Part shown: one piece after another, positions 8,067 through 17,568 of the stretch
Layout of the letters: every line of letters begins with the position of its first letter
How positions within the stretch are numbered: position 1 is the first letter of the stretch
Source: DASWJZ01 sp963814905
GTDB taxonomy: Bacteria > Pseudomonadota > Alphaproteobacteria > Rhizobiales > Afifellaceae
Assembly: GCA_963814905.1 (NCBI GenBank)
Contig: CAWFEM010000008.1
Location: forward strand, 1 to 64,000
Reading direction: 5' to 3'
DNA: 64,000 nucleotides
Notes under the pieces: model-generated
Told to the model about the DNA's origin: nothing
Database searches by the model: none
The model's input: the letters and a program-made list of their open reading frames with translations, nothing else
Position numbers and translations under genes: made by a program

Positions 8067-9704
8067 TTAGGCCGGGCGCTCGCGCACCGGCATCCGGCCG
8101 CTCTGCGCGTCGGCATTGGCGGGATCCTGCTCGTCCTCGTCCGGCGCGGGCGTCACCAGCGACAGGCCGACCGTCACGGCGAACGACATGAGCACGCCTG
8201 CGGCGGTCGCCGTCGGAGCGTCGACACCCGCCCAGCCGCTGGTCACGATGGCCTCGGGGATGACGTCCTGGCGCAGCAGGAACACGAGGGCGGTGAAGCC
8301 GAAGCCGGCCACCATGCCGCCGATTGCGCCGATCTCGTTGCAGCGCCGCCACCAGAGCCCGAGCACGAGCGGCACGAAGCTTCCCGCCGCCGCGAAGGCG
8401 AGCGCCCAGGCGACAAGCGAAGCGGCATCCGTCTGCCAGAGAGGCGTCAAGAGGACGGCGCCGGCGGCGACCGCGACCACGATCACGCGCGCCACCATGA
8501 TCCGCCGCCCTTCCGGTCCCCGGCGGTCGACGATCTCGTCCCAGACGTCGTGGCTGATCGACGTGGCGGCGGCGAAGAGCGCCGCCTGGCCGAACGCGAA
8601 GAGAGCCGCGAGCACGCCCGCCAGCACCAACCCGGCGAGAACGGCGGGAAGTGCCGCGAAGAGATGCGCGAGCTGCACCACGCCCTCGCCACGGTCCTCC
8701 GGGGCCGCCGATCCGACCGCCCCGGCAAGAAGCTCGAAGAGCACATACCCGCCCGCCACGAGCAAGACGGAGAAGAGCGCCGCCCACACTATCGAGGTCG
8801 CCGCCTCGCGCCCCGACGGAGCGGCGAGCGCGCGAGCGCGGAGATGCGGGAGCGAAGCCGCCCCGAGCAGGGAAAGGAGGAGGGGCAACGCCCATCCGGC
8901 GGTCCCGGCCTCGCGCCACGCCGGCAGGCTGTCGGCAAGGAGCGTCCCGAACTGTCCGGCGATGTCATCCGGCGCGGCCGGCCCGCCGGAGACGAAAAAT
9001 GCCGCCGGGATGAGGCAGGCGATGACGATCACGAAATACTGAACGGTCTGCGTCCAGGAGAGCGAGCGCATGCCGCCCGGAAGCGCGGCCATGGCTGTCA
9101 GACCCGCGGCGATGTAGAGCGCCGTCTTCGGCGCCACGCCGAGCGTCGCTTCGATCAAAGGCGAGGCGATCTTCAGATGCGCGATGAAGAGCAGGAACGA
9201 GACGCAAAATGCGATCCCCGCCCAGACCAGCCGCGCCAGCACGCCGCCGAAACGCGCGCCGATGAAGTCGCCGGTCGAATAGGCGCCGAACGTGCGCAGC
9301 CTCGGGGCGATCAGGACGGCAAGCAGGAGATAGCCGCCGATGAGCCCGATCGCCGACAGGACGAAGCTTGCTCGCGTGTCGTAGGTGCCGCCGGCGAGTT
9401 CGACGGCAAGCAGGCCGGCCAGCGCGCTCGCGGCCGCGAGGCCGCCGAAGATGCCCGGCGCCTTGCGGTCGGCGACGTAGAAATCCGTCGCGCGGCGGCT
9501 ATGCGCATTAAGCGCGGCGAGCACGAACAGGGCGAACGTCGCACCGGCAAGCGCGAACGGTGCAAAGCCCGGCGACGCGCCGATGCGGTCGAGCAGGCTG
9601 ACGGCGATCAGGACAACGATGAAGATCGCCAGAAGCGTGGCGCTTGCACGGATAGGCGCGCGTAGCACGCCGATGTCTCGTTCCGGCGGCAACAACCTCG
9701 CCAT
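8067..9704 (-). CDS. Sodium:solute symporter family protein
   Basis: A 545-residue integral membrane protein of the SSS family with about thirteen hydrophobic segments. SSS transporters couple Na+ entry to uptake of organic acids, sugars, proline or similar solutes. Useful landmarks are ATDFYVADRKAPGIFGGLAA, FGAYSTGDFIGARFG and LPGGMRSLSWTQTVQYFVI, which match acetate/solute symporters of the VC_2705 and ActP type. The C-terminus is a short acidic cytosolic tail (DEDEQDP). No DUF485 subunit is adjacent, so it may not be a true acetate permease; the substrate cannot be assigned. Confidence 0.88.
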   Translation of the reverse strand: MARLLPPERDIGVLRAPIRASATLLAIFIVVLIAVSLLDRIGASPGFAPFALAGATFALFVLAALNAHSRRATDFYVADRKAPGIFGGLAAASALAGLLAVELAGGTYDTRASFVLSAIGLIGGYLLLAVLIAPRLRTFGAYSTGDFIGARFGGVLARLVWAGIAFCVSFLLFIAHLKIASPLIEATLGVAPKTALYIAAGLTAMAALPGGMRSLSWTQTVQYFVIVIACLIPAAFFVSGGPAAPDDIAGQFGTLLADSLPAWREAGTAGWALPLLLSLLGAASLPHLRARALAAPSGREAATSIVWAALFSVLLVAGGYVLFELLAGAVGSAAPEDRGEGVVQLAHLFAALPAVLAGLVLAGVLAALFAFGQAALFAAATSISHDVWDEIVDRRGPEGRRIMVARVIVVAVAAGAVLLTPLWQTDAASLVAWALAFAAAGSFVPLVLGLWWRRCNEIGAIGGMVAGFGFTALVFLLRQDVIPEAIVTSGWAGVDAPTATAAGVLMSFAVTVGLSLVTPAPDEDEQDPANADAQSGRMPVRERPA

Positions 9705-9967
9705 GCCTCACTCCACTCACTACTCTTCCGCACGCACGTCTCACAATGACCGGCTGTTGCGTCAAAGGCAATCGGCCGTTGCATTTGGGGTGGGGATTGC
9801 GGTCGCGATGGTTGCCGATGGTGCATCCATGCCACGCGCCCGATGCAGTGCTCGTTTCGCCCGAAGGGGCTCGCCGCCTGTGTCGAGCCCGCACTTGCTT
9901 TACCGTGGAAGCGGAGCCAGCATCGGTCGGCAACCAGTCGGCGAAATCGCCGGTGCCGGAGGACGCG

Positions 9968-10393
9968 ATGCTGAAGGAATTCAAGGAATTCGCACTGAAG
10001 GGCAACGTCGTTGACCTTGCTGTCGGTATCATCATCGGAGCCGCGTTCACTGCGATCGTGTCCTCGCTCGTCGACGACATCATCATGCCGCCGATCGGTC
10101 TTCTCACGGGCGGCGTAGACTTCTCCCAGCTCTTCGTCGTCCTGAAGGGCGATGGCCCTTACAACACCGTGGCGCAGGCCAAGGAAGCCGGGGCGGTCAC
10201 CTGGAACATCGGCATGTTCATCAACGCGGTCATCAAGTTTCTGATCGTCGCCTTCGCGGTCTTCCTTCTGGTCAAGGGGATCAACAGGCTGGCCCGCAAG
10301 CAGGAGGCGGAAGCTTCCGCGCCGCCGGCGGTCCCACCGGAGGACGTCGTGCTCTTGCGGGAGATTCGCGACCTCCTCGCCAAGCGCAGTTAG
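9968..10393 (+). CDS. mscL: Large-conductance mechanosensitive channel
   Basis: This 141-residue channel subunit forms a pentameric inner-membrane pore that opens under hypo-osmotic stress. The N-terminal amphipathic helix MLKEFKEFALKGNVVDLAVG runs into TM1 (GIIIGAAFTAIVSSLVDDII), with the constriction-region G/A pattern intact. A periplasmic loop, TM2 (about residues 80-102) and a charged C-terminal helix follow. The start is set by GGAGG six bases before the ATG at 9968; earlier in-frame codons are not conserved. The 263 bases upstream separate it from the divergent symporter. Confidence 0.97.
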   Translation: MLKEFKEFALKGNVVDLAVGIIIGAAFTAIVSSLVDDIIMPPIGLLTGGVDFSQLFVVLKGDGPYNTVAQAKEAGAVTWNIGMFINAVIKFLIVAFAVFLLVKGINRLARKQEAEASAPPAVPPEDVVLLREIRDLLAKRS

Positions 10394-10471
10394 TCGCACC
10401 CCATTGCGCGGGCCTCCGTGTCGCGGGGAGGCGGCTTCCCGCGCCCGGCAAGTTGCGCTACGCAGCGGACG

Positions 10472-11644
10472 ATGAGTGAGCACGTCTTTTCCGCGCTCCG
10501 GCGCGAAGCGCGGGAGGCGCCGGATTCCGGCATCGTCGAGGTCTTCAATTACGGGCGCGGGCGCGAAGACCTGATTCCGCTGTGGGTGGGCGAAGGCGAC
10601 CTGCCGACCCCGGACTTCATCTGCGAGGCGGCTACCCGCTCGCTCAAGGCCGGAGAGACCTTCTACACTTGGCAGCGCGGCGTGCCTGAGCTCCGCTCCG
10701 CGCTCGCCCGCTACCACGAGCGCCATTTCGGGCGCGCTTTTTCGCCGGAGCGCTTCTTCGTGACCGGCGGCGGGATGCAGGCGATCCAGATCGCCATCGC
10801 CGCGACCGCCGGCAGCGGCGACGAGGTCATCCTGCCGACGCCGGCCTGGCCGAATTTCGCCGCCGCCGTCGGCATTGGCGGTGCCCGTGCCGTCTCCGTG
10901 CCGCTCGACTTCGACGGCGTCCGCTGGATTCTCGATATCGACCGGCTCGGCGCCGCGATCGGCGAGCGGACGCGCGCCATCTTCATCAACTCACCCGCCA
11001 ATCCGACCGGCTGGACGGCGACGGAGGCGGAGCTCCGCGCGATCCTGAATCTCGCGCGCGAGCACGGCCTCTGGATCGTCGCCGACGAGGTCTATAGCCG
11101 CTTCGTCTATGGCGGCGCGGAGCGCGCGCCGTCCTTCTACGACCTCATCGACGACCGCGATCGGGTCATCTTCGTCAACACCTTCTCCAAGAACTGGGCG
11201 ATGACCGGCTGGCGCATCGGCTGGCTGTCGGCGCCCGAATCGCTCGGCGGCGTGATCGAGAACCTGATCCAGTACTCGACTTCCGGCGTCGCCGCCTTCA
11301 TGCAGCGCGCCGCCACCGCCGCGGTGGAGGACGGCGAAGCGTTCGTGCGCGAGCAGGTGGCTCGGTCGGCGGCCGGCCGCCAGATTGTCTGCGAAAGCCT
11401 CGCCGGCTCCAATCGCGTGCGCTTCGCCTGGCCCGACGGCGCCTTCTATCTGTTCTTCTCCCTCGACGACGTGGAGGACACCCGCAAGCTCGGGCTGAAG
11501 CTCGTCGACGAGGCCAATGTCGGCGTCGCGCCAGGCGCCGCCTTCGGCGCCGGCGGCGAGGCATTCATGCGCATCTGCTTCGCGCGCAAGGGCGAGGATC
11601 TCACCGAGGCGATGCGGCGGCTTCGCGTCTGGCTTGAGAGCTGA
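10472..11644 (+). CDS. Pyridoxal-phosphate aminotransferase, class I/II
   Basis: A 390-residue fold-type I PLP enzyme. The Schiff-base lysine is K240 in NTFSKNWAMTGWRIGW, and FINSPANPTG and IVADEVYSRFVY are the usual cofactor-binding stretches. It belongs to the aspartate/tyrosine aminotransferase-like group that transfers amino groups between amino and keto acids. The substrate cannot be fixed from sequence. The ATG at 10472 (MSEHVFSALRREAR) is preferred to one 18 codons upstream that lies in non-conserved sequence. It follows mscL by about 80 bases. Confidence 0.9.
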   Translation: MSEHVFSALRREAREAPDSGIVEVFNYGRGREDLIPLWVGEGDLPTPDFICEAATRSLKAGETFYTWQRGVPELRSALARYHERHFGRAFSPERFFVTGGGMQAIQIAIAATAGSGDEVILPTPAWPNFAAAVGIGGARAVSVPLDFDGVRWILDIDRLGAAIGERTRAIFINSPANPTGWTATEAELRAILNLAREHGLWIVADEVYSRFVYGGAERAPSFYDLIDDRDRVIFVNTFSKNWAMTGWRIGWLSAPESLGGVIENLIQYSTSGVAAFMQRAATAAVEDGEAFVREQVARSAAGRQIVCESLAGSNRVRFAWPDGAFYLFFSLDDVEDTRKLGLKLVDEANVGVAPGAAFGAGGEAFMRICFARKGEDLTEAMRRLRVWLES

Positions 11645-11810
11645 GGCGCTGCGCACGATAATTCGCGGCGGAGGTGCCGGTCGGGCGCCTCAGGAGACAG
11701 AGATGCGCCACACCCTCGCGCGGGCCGTTCTGTCAACAGCCGAGCGGCCGCCACGAACGGCGCGACGCCCGTTTCGGGCGCGGCTGCCGATTAGCGAAGG
11801 CTGAGGGCGG

Positions 11811-12860
11811 TTGTTCGCACGCATCGATTGGCAGGCAGCGCGGCGATTTGCACTGACCCTTGGCGTGAGCGCGGCCGGCGGCCTGATCGCGCAATCGCTG
11901 GGCATGCCGGCCGGATGGATCGCAGGCGGCGTCCTCGCCGTCGCGGCCTCCTCGCTCGCCGGGCTTAACACCGACGTGCCGAGACCGGTGCGCGCGCCGG
12001 TCTATCTGGTGCTTGGCGTTTATGCCGGCGGCGGCGTCTCGCATGAAACGCTGCATCAGATGCAGACCTGGCCGGCGAGCTTCGCCCTTCTCGGCGTCTC
12101 GCTGATCGTCCTGATCGCAAGCTCTTATTGGTGGCTGCACGGTCGCTGCGGATGGGACCGCAACGCCGCACTGCTGGCGGCGCTTCCAGGCGCGCTCTCC
12201 TTCGTGATGGCCGCGGCGGAAGACCTTCGCACCGACATCAAGAAGGTGGCGATTTCGCAGACGCTGCGGCTTCTCATCCTGGTGGAGCTTATCCCGCTCC
12301 TCGCCCTGTTGATCGGCCACCCGGCTTCGATCCCGACCGCGGTCGCCCAATCGGGCTCGCTCGTCGATATTGCCATCCTGCTTCTGTGCGGTCTTGCCGC
12401 GGCACTTCTCCTGGAGGCTTTCAAGATCGCGGGGGGCTGGATGCTCGGCGGGCTGCTCTCCGCCGCCGGGTTGCTGCTTTTCGACGTCGTCCACACGCGA
12501 CTTCCGTTCGCGGTGGCGCTCCCCTTCGTCATTACGCTCGCCGCCGTGACCGGAAGCCGCTTTCGCCCGGGAGACCTCGCGATCCTGCCGCACATCCTGA
12601 AGCCGGCGCTTGTCGCCTTCGGGATGGCACTTTGCATTTCCTTCTTCTTTGCCAGCATCGTCAGCGCGCTCTTCGGCGTGAACATCATCCAAACGCTGCT
12701 CGCCTTCGCGCCGGGCGCGCTCGACGCGCTCACCATCATCGCCTTTCAGATGAATATCGATCCGGCCTATGTCGCCGCCCACCACGTCGCGCGCTTTCTG
12801 GCGCTGGTGGTGGCGGTGCCGGTGATCACACGCTGGCTGGCGCGCGGAGCGCGTGACTAG
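11811..12860 (+). CDS. AbrB family permease
   Basis: A 349-residue membrane protein of the AbrB family (PF05145), once mislabelled ammonia monooxygenase. About ten hydrophobic segments make two repeats, each opening with a glycine-rich stretch such as SAAGGLIAQSLGMPAGWIAGG. Family members are thought to be transporters or membrane regulators, with no settled substrate. The start is TTG at 11811 preceded by GAGGG; no suitable ATG is near. It is convergent with hemA. Confidence 0.82.
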   Translation: MFARIDWQAARRFALTLGVSAAGGLIAQSLGMPAGWIAGGVLAVAASSLAGLNTDVPRPVRAPVYLVLGVYAGGGVSHETLHQMQTWPASFALLGVSLIVLIASSYWWLHGRCGWDRNAALLAALPGALSFVMAAAEDLRTDIKKVAISQTLRLLILVELIPLLALLIGHPASIPTAVAQSGSLVDIAILLLCGLAAALLLEAFKIAGGWMLGGLLSAAGLLLFDVVHTRLPFAVALPFVITLAAVTGSRFRPGDLAILPHILKPALVAFGMALCISFFFASIVSALFGVNIIQTLLAFAPGALDALTIIAFQMNIDPAYVAAHHVARFLALVVAVPVITRWLARGARD

Positions 12861-12873
12861 CGGATCCGCGAGG

Positions 12874-14142
12874 TCAGCCGCCCGAGGCGGCGAAGATCTC
12901 CGCGCGTGCCACCGTCTCCGCGGCGGCGGGGGTCGTGAGCGGCAAATCGAGCGTCTGCCACGTCTCCACCAGTGCCGCGGCGAGCCCGTCGATCAGGGCG
13001 TCGTCGTGGAAGGGCGTGGCGGTGATCCTGAGCCGCTCCATGCCGCGCGGTACGGTCGGATAGTTGATCGGCTGGATATAGATGCCGTGCTTGTCGAGCA
13101 GGTGGTCGCTCGCCGCCTTGCAGGCTTCCGCCTCGCCGACGAGGACCGGGATGATCTGCGTCTCAGACGGCATGACCGGCAGGCCGGCTTCCAAAAGCCG
13201 CGCGCGCGTCAGCGCCACCTGCCGCTGTTGCGCTTCGCGCTCGGCGGAGGAGCCCTTCAGGTGGCGGATCGAAGCGCAGGCCGCCGCCGCAAGCCCTGGA
13301 GGCAGCGCGGTGGTGAAGATGAAACCCGGCGCGTAGGAGCGCACCGCATCGACCACCGTGCCGGAGGCGGCGATATAGCCGCCGAGCACGCCGAACGCTT
13401 TGGCGAGCGTGCCTTCGATCACGTCGATGCGGTCCATCACGCTGTCGCGCTCGGCGATGCCGCCGCCGCGTGCGCCGTACATGCCGACCGCGTGCACTTC
13501 GTCGAGATAGGTCATGGCGCCGTATTTCGCGGCGAGATCGGCGACCCTGCCGATCGGCGCCACGTCGCCGTCCATCGAGTAGACCAATTCGAAGACGATG
13601 AGCTTGGCGCGGTCGCGGCCGGCGGCCTTCAACAGGTCCTCGAGATGGTCGAGGTCGTTGTGCCGCCAGATCTGCTTCTGCCCGCCGGAACGCCGCACGC
13701 CCTCTATCATCGAGGCGTGGTTGAGCTGGTCGGAAAGGATCAGGCAGTCGGGGAGCAGCTTGGCGATGGTGGAGATCGCCGCCTCGTTGGAGACGAATCC
13801 GGAGGTGAAGACCAGCGCCGATTCCTTGCCGTGCAGATCGGCGAGCTCGGCCTCAAGCTCCACCAGCGGATGGTTGGTGCCTGAAATGTTGCGCGTACCG
13901 CCGGCGCCGGCGCCCATGCGGCCCGCCGCTTCCTGCAGCGCGGAGACGACCTTCGGATGGTGGCCCATGCCGAGATAGTCGTTGGAGCACCAGATGACGA
14001 TCTCGCGGGCCTCGCCGTCGCGGCGCATGAGCGCGCGGGGGAACTTTCCGACCTGCCGTTCGAGGTCGGCGAAGACCCGGTAGCGTCGCTCGGCGCGAAG
14101 TGCGTCGAGGGCGCTCTCGAACCGGGATTTGTAGTCAAACAT
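12874..14142 (-). CDS. hemA: 5-aminolevulinate synthase
   Basis: This 422-residue PLP enzyme condenses glycine and succinyl-CoA to 5-aminolevulinate, the first step of haem synthesis by the Shemin (C4) pathway of alphaproteobacteria. The PLP lysine is K248 in EGTLAKAFGVLGGY. GTRNISGTN near residue 82 and YLDEVHAVGMYG near 212 are further active-site stretches, and the C-terminal PINYPTVPRGMERLRI is characteristic of ALAS rather than the related KBL or BioF enzymes. It is a single-gene unit divergent from the Tad/vWA gene. Confidence 0.97.
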   Translation of the reverse strand: MFDYKSRFESALDALRAERRYRVFADLERQVGKFPRALMRRDGEAREIVIWCSNDYLGMGHHPKVVSALQEAAGRMGAGAGGTRNISGTNHPLVELEAELADLHGKESALVFTSGFVSNEAAISTIAKLLPDCLILSDQLNHASMIEGVRRSGGQKQIWRHNDLDHLEDLLKAAGRDRAKLIVFELVYSMDGDVAPIGRVADLAAKYGAMTYLDEVHAVGMYGARGGGIAERDSVMDRIDVIEGTLAKAFGVLGGYIAASGTVVDAVRSYAPGFIFTTALPPGLAAAACASIRHLKGSSAEREAQQRQVALTRARLLEAGLPVMPSETQIIPVLVGEAEACKAASDHLLDKHGIYIQPINYPTVPRGMERLRITATPFHDDALIDGLAAALVETWQTLDLPLTTPAAAETVARAEIFAASGG

Positions 14143-14326
14143 GCGCTGCTCCCGCCGCTCCGTCCCTTCTTAGTCCCGAAGGGCGCGCTATTTCCAGTGC
14201 CAGCTTACCGCGCAATATCACCTTGTCGCGAAGGCCGCGGAGGTCGCGCGCCTTGTGCGCCGCCCGCTGGCGTTTACCGTAAATCCTTAGAATTAACAGG
14301 AAAATTCCCCCCAAACTTGTCTCGAA

Positions 14327-14350
14327 TTAACCCAGGTTAACGGCCGTTAA
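14327..14350. promoter_or_regulatory. Phased TTAA palindromes upstream of the Tad/vWA gene
   Basis: Three TTAA tetramers begin at 14327, 14337 and 14347, exactly one helical turn apart. The second and third form a perfect 14-base palindrome TTAACGGCCGTTAA. The first and second form TTAACC-CA-GGTTAA. The spacing (six bases between tetramers) differs by one from the classical CtrA site, so the bound protein is unknown. The site lies between divergent hemA and the Tad/vWA gene and could act on either. Confidence 0.4.
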
Positions 14351-14419
14351 GCTATGTCAACGAAGCGTTAAAGGCGGCGCTGCGGAGACCGCCGAACGAA
14401 CAAGACTTCGGAGGCCGTC

Positions 14420-15955
14420 ATGTTGAAAATGCTCTCCCGGGCGCGCGCACGCTTTGACACGGATCAACGTGGCAACGTCGCGGTTCTCTTCGCTTTTTCG
14501 ATGGTGCCTCTGATCGGGCTGATGGGCGGGGCCGTCGATGTCACCCGGCATCACCGCTACAAGGTCGAGCTCGCCAACGCGCTCGACGCGGCCACGATCG
14601 CGCTCGTCCGCCACGACACCGAGGACGACGCCAAGGCCGACAAATTCATCACCGACTACGTGGCCGCGATGATGCCCGGTGGCGGCCAGGACAAGATGCT
14701 CCATATCGAGCGCTTCAACGCCACCGCGGTTCCCGGCGGCTACCATGTCGTCGGCGACGGCTACATGGAGACCGCCTTCCTGCCTGTCGTCGGCATTCAG
14801 GAGATGCCGCTTCACGTCGAGACCGAGGTGATGGCGACGACCGGCCGCTACGAGGTGGCGCTGGCGCTCGATAACACCGGCTCGATGGCCGAGCACAACA
14901 AGATCGGCGCCCTGAAGACGGCCGCCAACCATCTGATCGACACCCTCTACAAGGAGGCGGGCTCGGAAGATCGCGTCAAGATGGCGCTCGTTCCCTTCAC
15001 CACCGCCGTCAACATCCGCGGCCAAGCATTCAATCCGGACTGGCTTGACCCGAAGGGTCTCGGTCTCGGCGACCATCGCTTCGACAGCTACGACCGCGAG
15101 GTCAGCCGCCTCGATATTTTCAAGGCTCTCAGCAACGGGAATGTCGGTTCCGACGGCCTGCCGACGGCGTGGAAGGGCTGCGTGGAGGCGCGCGCCGACG
15201 GCCACGACGTCGACGATGCGGCGCCGGATGGCGATGCCGCCACCCGCTGGACGCCTTATCTGTCGCCCGACGGCTCCGACAACGGCAGCGGCTGGGTGCA
15301 CGCCAATTCCTATATCTCCGACCAGACCAAGGGCTCGGCACTCGACCGCCTCAAGAACGTCGACAAGTATTTCAAGCCGATCACCGGGGCCAAATTCGAC
15401 CCCTTCGACGTAGATTCCGGACCGAACCAGAGCTGCCGCGGGCCGATCGTCGAGCTCACCACCAACGAGACACGCATGCGCAACGCCATCAAGGCGATGC
15501 AGCCGGGCGGCTATACGCACATCCCGCAGGGGCTGGTGTGGGGCTGGCGCGTGCTATCCCCCGGCGAGCCGTTCACGCAAGGCGTCGCCTACGACGACGT
15601 CACGACGCAGAAGGCGCTCGTGCTCCTCTCCGACGGCAAGAACACCTTCCCGGACACCTATACGAGCTACGGCTATCAGGCCGACGGGCGGCTTGCCTCC
15701 AACTGGAACGCCGGCGTGCAGCGGTTGAACGAGAAGGTCACCACAATCTGCAAAGCGGTCAAGGCGAAGGGTATCCGCCTCTACATGATCCTGCTTGAGG
15801 AGAATGACGCCGAAACGAAGCAGATTTTCGAGGATTGCGCGTCGCGCAACAGCTCCGGCGAGGCTCTCTATTACGAGGTGCCGGATGCGTCCGATCTCGA
15901 CGACGCTTTCGAGGACATCGGCAAGGATCTGACGACGCTGCGCGTCACGCGCTGA
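14420..15955 (+). CDS. Tad/Flp-type pilus-associated protein with von Willebrand A domain (TadG-like)
   Basis: A 511-residue protein. Residues 13-45 (DTDQRGNVAVLFAFSMVPLI) form the TadE/TadG-type N-terminal membrane anchor. Residues about 145-505 form a vWA domain with a metal-binding motif LDNTGSM (D151, T153, S155) and a second acidic site in VLLSDGKNTFPD. Such proteins are exported and take part in Flp pilus assembly or surface adhesion. No other tad genes are next to it, so it is an orphan here. GGAGG lies seven bases upstream of the ATG. An intrinsic terminator follows directly. Confidence 0.85.
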   Translation: MLKMLSRARARFDTDQRGNVAVLFAFSMVPLIGLMGGAVDVTRHHRYKVELANALDAATIALVRHDTEDDAKADKFITDYVAAMMPGGGQDKMLHIERFNATAVPGGYHVVGDGYMETAFLPVVGIQEMPLHVETEVMATTGRYEVALALDNTGSMAEHNKIGALKTAANHLIDTLYKEAGSEDRVKMALVPFTTAVNIRGQAFNPDWLDPKGLGLGDHRFDSYDREVSRLDIFKALSNGNVGSDGLPTAWKGCVEARADGHDVDDAAPDGDAATRWTPYLSPDGSDNGSGWVHANSYISDQTKGSALDRLKNVDKYFKPITGAKFDPFDVDSGPNQSCRGPIVELTTNETRMRNAIKAMQPGGYTHIPQGLVWGWRVLSPGEPFTQGVAYDDVTTQKALVLLSDGKNTFPDTYTSYGYQADGRLASNWNAGVQRLNEKVTTICKAVKAKGIRLYMILLEENDAETKQIFEDCASRNSSGEALYYEVPDASDLDDAFEDIGKDLTTLRVTR

Positions 15956-15982
15956 TCCGCCACGAGGCTCCTGGGAGACTTT

Positions 15983-16010
15983 GGCCGGGCTCGCGCCCGG
16001 CCCTTTTTTT
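15983..16010 (+). terminator. Intrinsic terminator after the Tad/vWA gene
   Basis: An eight-base-pair perfect stem GGCCGGGC/GCCCGGCC with a TCGC loop is followed by C and eight T. It sits 28 bases after the stop codon. Confidence 0.9.
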
Positions 16011-16112
16011 CGTCGCAGCGCCAATGGTTTGAGTTTTCAGCTTGTCGATGCGCGCATTTCGTGACGGTTTTGGTTAGGCTAACCGCGACAGCTCCTGGAA
16101 TCGCACCATCCG

Positions 16113-17429
16113 ATGCCCGCCTGGGACATTCTCGTCATCGTCCTCTTGATCCTTCTGAACGGCTTCTTCGCGATGTCGGAGCTGGCGGTGTTGTCCTCCC
16201 GCCGCGCCCGCCTCGAGCAGATGGCCGATGAGAATGTGCGCGGCGCGCGCGCGGCGCTCCGCCTGCTTGAGGATCCGACCCGCTTCCTGTCGACCGCCCA
16301 GGCCGGCATCACCCTGATCGGCGTCTTCGCCGGCGCCTACTCCGGCGCCACGCTTGCCGGGCCGCTGAGCGAGCTCCTGAGCGCGTTCGGCGACTACGCC
16401 TATTCCGCCGCCCTTACCATCGTCGTCTTCGGCATCACCTACCTTTCGCTTCTCGTCGGCGAGCTGGTTCCCAAGCGCATCGCCTTCAACAACCCGGAGC
16501 GGGTGGCATCGGCCGTCGCGCCGTTCATGGCCCGCCTGTCCGTCGTGGGCGGGCCGATCGTCTTCTTCCTGCGCGCCTCCACCAACGCCTTGGTGCGGCT
16601 GCTTCGCATTCCCGACAAGCCTGAGAGCTCCGTCACCGAGGAGGAGGTGAAGCGGCTGATCGCGGAGGGCGCGCAGACCGGCGTCTTCCACATCGCCGAG
16701 CGCGACATGATCAACGGCGTCTTGAGGCTCGCCGACCGCTCGGTGAAGAGCGTGATGACGCCGCGCGTCGATGTCGTCTGGCTCGACCTCGACGACCCGC
16801 CGGAGACGATCCAGCGCGAGATCGCCGAGAGCGAGCATTCGCGCTATCCCGCCGGGCGCAAGGCCCTCGACGAGCTGGAAGGCATCGTCCACACCAAGCA
16901 CCTGCTCGACCAGGCGGCGCGCACCGGACATTTCGACATCACCGCGTCGCTGAGCGAGCCGTTGATCGTGCACGAGGCGACGCCGGTGCTGCGGCTGCTG
17001 GAGATGTTCCGCGAAAACCCTGTGCATATGGCGGTCGTCGTCGACGAATATGGCGGCCTGGAAGGGATCGTCACGCCGACCGATATCCTGACCGCCATCG
17101 CCGGCGATCTCCCTGAAGACATCGCCGACCTGGAGGCCGACGAGGCCGTTCGCCGCGACGACGGCTCCTGGCTCATGGACGGCATGATCGGCATCGACGA
17201 GGCGGAGCGATTCCTGGAGCGCAAGGATATGCGCGGCGACGAGGATTTCGAGACGCTTGCGGGCTTCGTGCTGGCGCGGCTCGGCCACATCCCGCAGACG
17301 GGCGAGCATTTCGAGTGGAACGGCCTGCGCTTCGAGGTCGTCGACATGGACGGCCGCCGCATCGACCGGATGCTCGTCGCCCCTATCGTCTCGGCGCCCG
17401 AGGTCGCGGACAGCGCCGTCGGGGACTAG
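16113..17429 (+). CDS. Hemolysin family protein: CNNM, CBS pair and CorC/HlyC domains
   Basis: This 438-residue inner-membrane protein has the CNNM/DUF21 membrane domain in residues 1-190 (four hydrophobic segments, LLILLNGFFAMSELAVLSSR at the start). A tandem CBS module spans about 205-330 (DRSVKSVMTPRVDVVWLD; VVVDEYGGLEGIVTPTDIL). The CorC_HlyC/transporter-associated FAD-like domain covers 350-430. Homologues act in Mg2+/Co2+ efflux or membrane stress; the hemolysin name is historical. Start by ATG at 16113. The gene ends shortly before a palindromic repeat that separates it from convergent mtnA. Confidence 0.9.
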   Translation: MPAWDILVIVLLILLNGFFAMSELAVLSSRRARLEQMADENVRGARAALRLLEDPTRFLSTAQAGITLIGVFAGAYSGATLAGPLSELLSAFGDYAYSAALTIVVFGITYLSLLVGELVPKRIAFNNPERVASAVAPFMARLSVVGGPIVFFLRASTNALVRLLRIPDKPESSVTEEEVKRLIAEGAQTGVFHIAERDMINGVLRLADRSVKSVMTPRVDVVWLDLDDPPETIQREIAESEHSRYPAGRKALDELEGIVHTKHLLDQAARTGHFDITASLSEPLIVHEATPVLRLLEMFRENPVHMAVVVDEYGGLEGIVTPTDILTAIAGDLPEDIADLEADEAVRRDDGSWLMDGMIGIDEAERFLERKDMRGDEDFETLAGFVLARLGHIPQTGEHFEWNGLRFEVVDMDGRRIDRMLVAPIVSAPEVADSAVGD

Positions 17430-17451
17430 CGGCAAGTCGCACCTTTCCCAT

Positions 17452-17551
17452 GTCGTCATTGCCGGGCTTGGCCCGGCAATCCATTCCGTGGCGGTAGTAG
17501 CTTGCGCGGCGTTGCGGAATGGATGCCCGGATCAAGTCCGGGCGTGACGAC
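17452..17551. repeat. Double-hairpin palindromic intergenic repeat, copy 3
   Basis: Outer GTCGTCAT, first hairpin ATTGCCGG..CCGGCAAT around a GCTTGGC loop, inner CCATTCCG and GCGGAATGG, then a second hairpin GCCCGGA-TCAAG-TCCGGGC and a closing GTGACGAC. It lies between the convergent hemolysin-family and mtnA genes. The half-hairpins have different stem sequences from copies 1 and 2 but keep the architecture, which shows compensatory change. Confidence 0.85.
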
Positions 17552-17568
17552 AACCGTCGTGGTCTCCG

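Noticed and set aside
10426..10448. Hairpin after mscL as a terminator
   Set aside because: The stem is plausible (CGCGGGGAG/CTTCCCGCG) but has no T-tract and lies only 24 bases before the aminotransferase start.
11703..11804. A 33-codon frame between the aminotransferase and AbrB genes
   Set aside because: There is a purine-rich stretch upstream, but the product is Arg-rich with no helix or motif, and the frame ends at the AbrB leader.
12853..13884. A 343-codon plus-strand frame antisense to hemA
   Set aside because: hemA is unambiguous on the other strand; the antisense product is Arg/Asp-rich with no family.
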